Assembly: GCA_039944535.1 (NCBI GenBank)
Contig: JBDUYP010000001.1
Location: 620,001-684,000 of the forward strand
Direction: 5' to 3'
DNA length: 64,000 nucleotides
DNA from: JAMZMI01 sp039944535
Lineage (GTDB): Bacteria; Bacteroidota; Bacteroidia; Cytophagales; Cyclobacteriaceae
Positions within the stretch are counted from its first letter, which is position 1; every line of letters starts with the position of its first letter. The position numbers were made by a program, and so were the translations under genes. The notes under the pieces are model-generated. The model was given only the letters and a program-made list of their open reading frames with translations. It had not been told where the DNA came from and did no database searches. Shown in pieces: positions 25,702-31,418 of this stretch.

Positions 25702-27135
25702 ATGAGAATCCTGATCACTGTCTTACTTCTTGCAGGAGCAACTGCATGTATGTCTCAGGATTTTAGCGATCAGTTTAATCAGTTCAAAACTGGCAATGAG
25801 CGAGCCTATGATAAGTTGGTTCGCCAACGAGACTCCATCTTTGCCAAATCCATAGTGGATAATTGGAAATCGTTGCAACTGGAGCAGCCAGAAGAGAAAA
25901 TAGCAGAAGAGCCAAAGCCCGAAGCTCAACCAGTGGCAGAACCCAGTCTGGAGCTCATGGAGGTTCAGCATAAAGTCATAGCCGATGAGCGGCCAAAACT
26001 TATGCGATCATTTAACCAGCCCAAACTGGAGTATGACGAAGAGTATGATGACTTTGAGAAGGTTGAGAGCTATGAGTTTCATGGTGAGTCGATTAGTCTT
26101 CGGTACTCAGCTCAGTTTTTATCTGCCAATGATCTATCTGTATCTGATGAGTTTGGTTTGTCCAAAGCATGGCAAACCCTCTCCAGATCGCCTTATCAAA
26201 ATATCGTAAAATCGCTTTATGAAAAGGCTCAGGAGATGAATCTGCCTGACTATGGCTACTTGCTTCTTACTGAGTCGTTTTTAGATCAGCTCAATATTTC
26301 TGAAGCGCATAAGCCTGTGTATCAATGGTTTTTGCTCCAAAAGTCCGGCTATGTAGCACGGGTGGGACTCATAAACAAAAAACCTGTGCTGGTCATTGGC
26401 TGCTATGGCAAAATCTATGGAAAAAGGTTCTACAGCCAGTCGGGAGTCAACTACTATGTGTTGAGCGATGTACCTGGTCAATTTGAGTCCTTTCAATCTG
26501 AGACCAGTGAGGAGTCAAACCTATTTGATTTCTCACTTTCATCCGAAATCAAGCTACCTCTTGATCCGATAAAAAAGAACTTCAATTATCTTCAAAAATC
26601 AGGCAAGGATGTGTCCATAGATATTTACTTCAATCAAAACATGGTAGAAATGCTTGGCGATTTCCCTCAGTGTGACCTTCGATATTATCTCACTTCGTCT
26701 TCTTCGGATCTGATGAAAAAATCCGTGCAGAAGTCATTTGAGATACACATGACTGGAAAGTCAGAAGTTGAAAGAGTTCAATTCCTATTGGAGTTTGTGC
26801 AGAAAGCGATAGACTATCAATCAGATAAAATCCAGTTTGGGAAAGAGAAGGTGATGTATCCTGAGGAGGTATTGTTTTATGACTTTGCTGATTGTGATGA
26901 TAGGGTTGTACTTCTCAATTACCTGATCAAAACATTCACGGATGTGCCTGTCGTTGTTGTTTCTTTCCCTCAGCATGTGGCACTTGCGGTTCGGTTGCCG
27001 TCTCCCACTTTTGGGGAGACTATTAGTTACAAGGGGTACACCTTTACTTTTTGTGATCCTACTTACTTAAACTCACCTCTTGGTTCTGTCATTCCTCAAG
27101 CTGACCGATCCAAGATCGAGGTGATTGAGTTTTAG
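25702..27135 (+). CDS. Secreted transglutaminase-like cysteine protein
   Basis: A 477-residue protein with a signal peptide. ATAC followed by MSQD allows either lipidation at Cys16 or signal peptidase I cleavage after MSQ. Residues 55-85 are a Pro/Glu-rich linker. The C-terminal third carries a papain/transglutaminase-like triad: Cys398 in FADCDDRVVL, His425 in FPQHVALAV and Asp452 in FTFCDPTYLNSPLG. The spacing (27 and 27 residues) suits bacterial transglutaminase-like peptidases. It is the last gene of the sigma-factor operon. It could cleave or cross-link surface proteins such as the giant adhesin. That target is inferred. Confidence 0.8.
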   Translation: MRILITVLLLAGATACMSQDFSDQFNQFKTGNERAYDKLVRQRDSIFAKSIVDNWKSLQLEQPEEKIAEEPKPEAQPVAEPSLELMEVQHKVIADERPKLMRSFNQPKLEYDEEYDDFEKVESYEFHGESISLRYSAQFLSANDLSVSDEFGLSKAWQTLSRSPYQNIVKSLYEKAQEMNLPDYGYLLLTESFLDQLNISEAHKPVYQWFLLQKSGYVARVGLINKKPVLVIGCYGKIYGKRFYSQSGVNYYVLSDVPGQFESFQSETSEESNLFDFSLSSEIKLPLDPIKKNFNYLQKSGKDVSIDIYFNQNMVEMLGDFPQCDLRYYLTSSSSDLMKKSVQKSFEIHMTGKSEVERVQFLLEFVQKAIDYQSDKIQFGKEKVMYPEEVLFYDFADCDDRVVLLNYLIKTFTDVPVVVVSFPQHVALAVRLPSPTFGETISYKGYTFTFCDPTYLNSPLGSVIPQADRSKIEVIEF

Positions 27136-27176
27136 TCGTAGCAAGTAATTGCAAATGTTCAATGGTTTGCTGAGGA

Positions 27177-27590
27177 TCAGTAAAGAGATATTTTGAACTG
27201 GAAATCACACATGGCACGTAAGTCTATACCAGTCTCGAACATTTCGTTATCATCTTCATTCACATACCAAATGCATTTTACTTTTTTCCCTTCTATCAGC
27301 GCTTTGTTGAACAATTTAAAAGTACTGAAGAGGAATTTTGCTGTCGTGGCATTAAAGATTTGGTAGGCAAAATGGATCGTTAAGGTGCCATGTTCGTCCA
27401 GGTGGTATTTTATGTTTTCTAACAAGTATTGATAGCGCTTTACATTTTCTTTTGCCAGCGACCAGCCTTTGATCAGAATGAAGTTGTGATTTTCAACGTA
27501 TCTAATGTTTAGTGGTGGTCGGTTAGTTGGAGCCATTGCGGGAGGAGTTAAAGGAGCACAGCTGGAAAGGTTATGTATAGAAGTGTTCAT
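27177..27590 (-). CDS. SiaC-like (DUF1987) regulatory phosphoprotein
   Basis: A 137-residue cytoplasmic protein with no signal. The core reads NFILIKGWSLAKENVKRYQY, then LTIHFAYQIFNATTAKFL and CIWYVNEDDNEMFETGIDL. These match the three conserved blocks of SiaC/DUF1987: the start strand, the phosphorylated N-T/S site (here Thr82-Thr83) and the WYYEEDDEDMLE block. In Pseudomonas, SiaC is switched by the kinase SiaB and phosphatase SiaA and tunes a diguanylate cyclase. No such partners are encoded here, so this is an orphan copy. The first 18-25 residues are Pro-rich and poorly conserved; Met19 is an alternative start. Confidence 0.8.
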   Translation of the reverse strand: MNTSIHNLSSCAPLTPPAMAPTNRPPLNIRYVENHNFILIKGWSLAKENVKRYQYLLENIKYHLDEHGTLTIHFAYQIFNATTAKFLFSTFKLFNKALIEGKKVKCIWYVNEDDNEMFETGIDLRAMCDFQFKISLY

Positions 27591-27643
27591 AGTGGTTTGG
27601 TTTACTTAATGAGTCTTTGATTTGTCCTCTGAGTAGGATGGTT

Positions 27644-27814
27644 TTAAGGAGTAACTGGAGGAGTAGTTTTTTCGCTGTAAAAAAAATTGACTTTGTTTAT
27701 GAGGGAATAGGTCTTGTCCAGCTTTTTGTCTTGCTGATAAGCGAAAATGAGCAGGCCAATGAATAAGATAAAGACCAGGTGCCTTTGCTCTAATTTTTTT
27801 ATAAATCGAATCAT
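27644..27814 (-). CDS. 56-aa single-span membrane protein
   Basis: A short frame: MIRFIKKLEQRHLVF, then a hydrophobic helix (about residues 13-26, LVFILFIGLLIFAY), then a Lys-rich region ending TTPPVTP. Its ATG overlaps the TGA of the upstream gene by ATGA on the minus strand, good evidence for real coupled translation. Positive charge before the helix predicts N-in topology. Function unknown; probably works with the exported 149-residue protein. Confidence 0.6.
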   Translation of the reverse strand: MIRFIKKLEQRHLVFILFIGLLIFAYQQDKKLDKTYSLINKVNFFYSEKTTPPVTP

Positions 27815-28260
27815 GACCCTGTAAGATTAAGTGAAATGGAAGCCTGAAATGTAGGACGGAATGCTTTGATCCCAACCCCAGCGCCAAGCTTGATTAGTTT
27901 TACTGGATTAAAATATCCTTGTGCCGTAGGTGTAATGCAGAAATATTCTGAGTTGATCCCCCCTGTGCGTATGTTTAGATCTACCCCACCTTTTTCGTAT
28001 TGTTTTACAGGAAAGTTGAAGTAAGCTCCTGTGAAGTTCTTTTCATAGAACCTTGGCATGCTTTCCATGTCATTCATAAACGCTGGAGCTTCTTGGTGAA
28101 ACCCGCCAATCTCGATTCGATTCTTAAATGAATACCCGATGGCTGTTCCATATTTATTGCCGATATGGGTAAGCTCTACGTATGATTTGATGGTTGGCCC
28201 CTGAGCTTGTAGTGCAGCTACTGAGAGTAGAATTGCTGTGGTTAGTAGTAGTTTTTTCAT
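27811..28260 (-). CDS. Secreted beta-barrel-like hypothetical protein
   Basis: A 149-residue protein with a clear signal peptide (residues 1-20, LLLTTAILLSVAALQAQ) followed by alternating polar/hydrophobic strands (YVELTHIGNKYGTAIGYSF, then FTGAYFNFPV, LGAGVGIKAF and FQASISLNL) typical of small outer-membrane barrels. I recognise no family. It is co-transcribed with the 56-residue membrane protein. A perfect 6-3-6 inverted repeat lies 120 bases upstream. Confidence 0.72.
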   Translation of the reverse strand: MKKLLLTTAILLSVAALQAQGPTIKSYVELTHIGNKYGTAIGYSFKNRIEIGGFHQEAPAFMNDMESMPRFYEKNFTGAYFNFPVKQYEKGGVDLNIRTGGINSEYFCITPTAQGYFNPVKLIKLGAGVGIKAFRPTFQASISLNLTGS

Positions 28261-28380
28261 TTCCTTTTTTGTTTGGTTCTTAATGATATTTCAAAGCTCA
28301 GAAAATAAGAGGTGCTGTGTTAGAGGGTAAAACGTAAAGTGAATTTTGGGTTTAATCAGTAGGTAAATGGGGGATGCTCT

Positions 28381-28395
28381 TACGTGTTTCACGTA
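28381..28395. promoter_or_regulatory. Perfect inverted repeat, possible operator
   Basis: TACGTG-TTT-CACGTA lies between the NarL-type regulator gene and the 149-residue protein gene. Symmetry and position suggest a dimeric regulator site. No experimental motif is known to me. Confidence 0.35.
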
Positions 28396-28434
28396 CGGGT
28401 ATGGGGTATACTTTATTTGTTACCCTCAGGGCAT

Positions 28435-28462
28435 AAAAAAAGCGCTTTTTAAAAGCGCTTTT
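28435..28462 (-). terminator. Bidirectional terminator-like hairpin
   Basis: Two copies of AAAAGCGCTTTT lie almost back to back, flanked by an A run on the left and a T run on the right, so it can terminate in either direction. It closes the four-gene signalling operon on the minus strand. Confidence 0.8.
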
Positions 28463-28486
28463 GAATTTCTGTGGTAAGGAATTGAG

Positions 28487-29131
28487 CTAAACTATGCCTT
28501 TTTCTACGGCATAAAGTGTGAGACCTGCAATGTTTTTACATCCAGTTTTCTCCAATAAATTTCGTTTGTGTGATTCTACTGTTCTCACACTGATGAAAAG
28601 TTTGTCGGCGATCTCTTGATTGCTGAGCTCTCCCACGATCAATTGAAGTACCTCTTTTTCACGATCAGAAAGCGATACCTCCACGGTCAGGCGTTTTTTT
28701 GGTGTTTTCCGGGCTATACTATCAATGATTGTTTTATAGACCTCATCGGCATAATAATCTTCGCCCTGTCGGATTTTGTCCAGAGCCTCTTTCATGTTTT
28801 GCTTGGATGTGTTTTTTAACACATACCCTGATGCACCAAGTGAAATCATTTTGTTGATGTAATTGGCCTCATTGAACATGGACAATACCAGAACTCGCAG
28901 ATCTGGATAATTTTCCTGAATGGACTCCATCAGCTGAATCCCTGTCATTTCAGGCATTTTGATATCTGTGATCATCACGTCTATATCTTCATTTTTTTCC
29001 AGCACATCTAGCGCCTGGAGTCCGTTTGCAGCTTCATAGGCAATTTCATAGTCCTTATCTTCTATAAAATAGAATTTAATCGCATCGCGGATCATTTCAT
29101 GGTCATCTACCAATAGGATTTTTGCTTTCAT
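28487..29131 (-). CDS. NarL/FixJ-type response regulator
   Basis: A 214-residue protein. Receiver domain 1-120 with acidic pocket Asp9/Asp10 and phospho-acceptor Asp56 (MITDIKMPEMTG). LuxR-type HTH about 148-212 (LSDREKEVLQLIVGELSNQ, then ISVRTVESHKRNLLEKTG). It is a transcription factor in the cytoplasm. It begins 10 bases after the HisKA_3 hybrid kinase, the kinase class that normally phosphorylates NarL-type regulators, so they are very likely cognate partners and this is the operon's output. Confidence 0.93.
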   Translation of the reverse strand: MKAKILLVDDHEMIRDAIKFYFIEDKDYEIAYEAANGLQALDVLEKNEDIDVMITDIKMPEMTGIQLMESIQENYPDLRVLVLSMFNEANYINKMISLGASGYVLKNTSKQNMKEALDKIRQGEDYYADEVYKTIIDSIARKTPKKRLTVEVSLSDREKEVLQLIVGELSNQEIADKLFISVRTVESHKRNLLEKTGCKNIAGLTLYAVEKGIV

Positions 29132-29141
29132 CTCCGTGTAT

Positions 29142-30887
29142 TTAAGATATTGGGAGTTTGATGTCTATCAAAGTGCCCGCATCTGGTACCGAATCGATAT
29201 GTAGCAAGCCGTTACACTTTTTCACGCGCTGCTCTATATTTCTGAGCCCATTGCCCTTTCTTCCGCTTATCGTATCAAAGCCAACCCCATCGTCTTTGAT
29301 CTTAAGGTGGATTATACTCTGGTCTTGTCTCAATTCTACGCCAATGTTTTTGGCTTTGCTGTGTTTTTGGATATTACTGATTCCTTCTTGCACTATTCTG
29401 AAGGTTTGCGAACTGATGAATTCAGAAATGCGCTCTTCTATTAGGGATATGTTTAGGTCAAACCCCACAGCAAGAGGTATTTGCGTTTGCAGCTGTTTGA
29501 TAGAGTTTGCCAGTCCAAACTCTTTCACAGAGTTGAGAGAAAGTGTGCTGGACATTGACCGAATTTCCTGCAGTGAATCATTGGTCATTTTTGAGACCTT
29601 GATCAGCTCCTGATCTTCGGGATACTTTTCGGATAAGCTGTCCAGAAAAATGGTACACGCACTGAGTTTTTGGCCCAAATTGTCGTGCAGTTCGCTGGCT
29701 ATGGTGTTTCTTTCATTTTCCTGGACGCTCATCAAAGACCTGTTGAGTTCATGGTCTTGAGTGGTGTCTATTATTGTGCCGTAAAAAATATCACGCTCTG
29801 TATCATTGTAATCGGCACTTATACTCGTCCTTCCATATCGGATTTCGTCGGTACCAAACGGCACGAAACGATGCTCGATGGTACATGAAGTTTTTGTTTC
29901 AAGTACCTTTTCAAATTCTTCTTTGAATATGGCAATATCGTCCTTGTATATAAGCTTGAGAAATCTCATGCTTGATATTTGTTTGTTTGGACTCTTGATA
30001 CTCATCATTTTTAGCATATGAGGAGAGCAATTCATGATATCCATTTCTGTATCATACTCAAAGCTTGCTGATGAAGTGAGTTTTTCGGCCTGATTTAGGA
30101 TTTGCTGGTTTTTCGCACTTTGCATCTCCATTTGTTTTTTTTCAGTGATGTCTCTGCAAAACCCAACTATTCCTACTTTGTCATTACCGTCTATTACGGG
30201 GTTTTTGGTTATTTCCAGAATTTTTGTCTCGCCTTCCTCATCAGGGAAAACCCATTCATATGTTAGTGACTTTTTGTTTTGAGTCACATACTTATCTGTT
30301 TCCTCGGTTTTGTCGAGGGCATTTTCGTCAAAAATATCCTGATCTCTTTTTCCTAGTATCGCATCTTCTTTGATACCCAAAAATTTGCAATAAGAGGCAT
30401 TGGCTCTGAGGTATTTCCCTTCACCGTCTTTGAAAAATATGATGTCTTCAAAACTGTTGAGAATAGAGTCTAGGATGTTGTTTTTGTGGATGAGTTCCTT
30501 CTGAAAACTCACTTTTTCCTTTTGGAGCTTTCTGTTTGCGAGAGCCTTTTCTATAATTATTGGAAGCTTCTTTACGTTTTTCTTCAATAGAAAATCATCA
30601 GCACCTTCATGAAGAAGTTCTACGGCCTGTTCTTCTCCCACAGTACCTGAGATACATATAAATGGTAGAAGAGGGTCATATTCCCTTACTATTTTCAGAG
30701 CGTCTCTTCCTGTAAAGGAATTGAGATTATAGTCTGACAGGACTAAATCTAAATTTGTTTTTAAGGACTCTTTTACCTGATCCTTCGTTTCTGCACGTAA
30801 AAGTTTGTATTTAACCTTGCTTTTACGCAAGGATAAATCCAGAAGCTCAAAGTCACTGCTATTGTCTTCTATGTATAATATTGTCAT
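29142..30887 (-). CDS. Hybrid REC-PAS-PAS-HisKA_3 histidine kinase
   Basis: A 581-residue soluble protein. An N-terminal receiver, residues 1-120, has Asp52 (LVLSDYNLNSFTG). PAS follows at about 135-255 (SFEDIIFFKDGEGKYLRANA) and a second PAS at about 265-385. The HisKA_3 dimerisation domain has phospho-acceptor His401 in IASELHDNLGQKLSA. A HATPase domain to 581 has DDGVGFD and GNGLRNIEQR. No membrane segment. A receiver at the N-terminus of a kinase suggests that the upstream ethylene-receptor-like kinase feeds phosphate or a signal into it. It sits 10 bases before the NarL regulator and 68 bases after a single-domain regulator. Confidence 0.92.
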   Translation of the reverse strand: MTILYIEDNSSDFELLDLSLRKSKVKYKLLRAETKDQVKESLKTNLDLVLSDYNLNSFTGRDALKIVREYDPLLPFICISGTVGEEQAVELLHEGADDFLLKKNVKKLPIIIEKALANRKLQKEKVSFQKELIHKNNILDSILNSFEDIIFFKDGEGKYLRANASYCKFLGIKEDAILGKRDQDIFDENALDKTEETDKYVTQNKKSLTYEWVFPDEEGETKILEITKNPVIDGNDKVGIVGFCRDITEKKQMEMQSAKNQQILNQAEKLTSSASFEYDTEMDIMNCSPHMLKMMSIKSPNKQISSMRFLKLIYKDDIAIFKEEFEKVLETKTSCTIEHRFVPFGTDEIRYGRTSISADYNDTERDIFYGTIIDTTQDHELNRSLMSVQENERNTIASELHDNLGQKLSACTIFLDSLSEKYPEDQELIKVSKMTNDSLQEIRSMSSTLSLNSVKEFGLANSIKQLQTQIPLAVGFDLNISLIEERISEFISSQTFRIVQEGISNIQKHSKAKNIGVELRQDQSIIHLKIKDDGVGFDTISGRKGNGLRNIEQRVKKCNGLLHIDSVPDAGTLIDIKLPIS

Positions 30888-30955
30888 TTTGCTGATTCTG
30901 TCTTGGTTCTTAATGGCGAAACGCTGGATGACAGCTTAGATTGATTGCTAAGCCG

Positions 30956-31408
30956 TCATGTCGTTTTATTGACAAGAAGCCAGTATAGGCTTACCTTTTG
31001 TGTTGCTTCTATAAAATCCTTGTAGTCAATGGGCTTTGTGACAAAGCTGTTAACTCCCAGATCATAACACGCTTCAAGGTCCGAGTCTTCCTGGGATGAA
31101 GTAATAGCTACCACAGGAATCGTTCTTAGCTGTTCATCGTTTTTTATTCTTTCCAGTACTTCTATACCGCTGAGTTTAGGAAGCTTCAGGTCTAGCAGTA
31201 TTAACTTTGGCTTATTGGATTTGTTTCTGGAGCTATATTTCCCTTCACCCATTAGAAAGTCCATCGCTTCCACCCCGTCTTTTACCCACACAAACTCATT
31301 TTCAAGTTTTAGTGATGATAGCGATCTCATGGTCAATTCTGCATCATCAGGACTGTCTTCTACCAGAAGTACTTGCACTTCTTCATATGGTTTCGATTTT
31401 AGTGTCAT
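30956..31408 (-). CDS. Single-domain response regulator (Rcp1-like)
   Basis: A 150-residue receiver-only protein. Acidic pocket Glu17/Asp18, phospho-acceptor Asp73 (ILLDLKLPKLSG), a switch Thr/Ser in VVAITSSQEDSD and a Lys in SFVTKPIDY. It belongs to the Rcp1 group that partners phytochrome-like kinases. It lies 10 bases after the stop of the membrane kinase and is probably its phosphate acceptor, shuttling to the hybrid kinase next in the operon. No output domain is present. Confidence 0.92.
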   Translation of the reverse strand: MTLKSKPYEEVQVLLVEDSPDDAELTMRSLSSLKLENEFVWVKDGVEAMDFLMGEGKYSSRNKSNKPKLILLDLKLPKLSGIEVLERIKNDEQLRTIPVVAITSSQEDSDLEACYDLGVNSFVTKPIDYKDFIEATQKVSLYWLLVNKTT

Positions 31409-31418
31409 GCCGGATCTG

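Noticed and set aside
27606..27887. Minus-strand 93-codon frame overlapping the end of the exported 149-aa gene
   Set aside because: It overlaps the coupled 56-aa frame in another register and has no signal or family. The 56-aa frame has the ATGA overlap and a sensible membrane helix.
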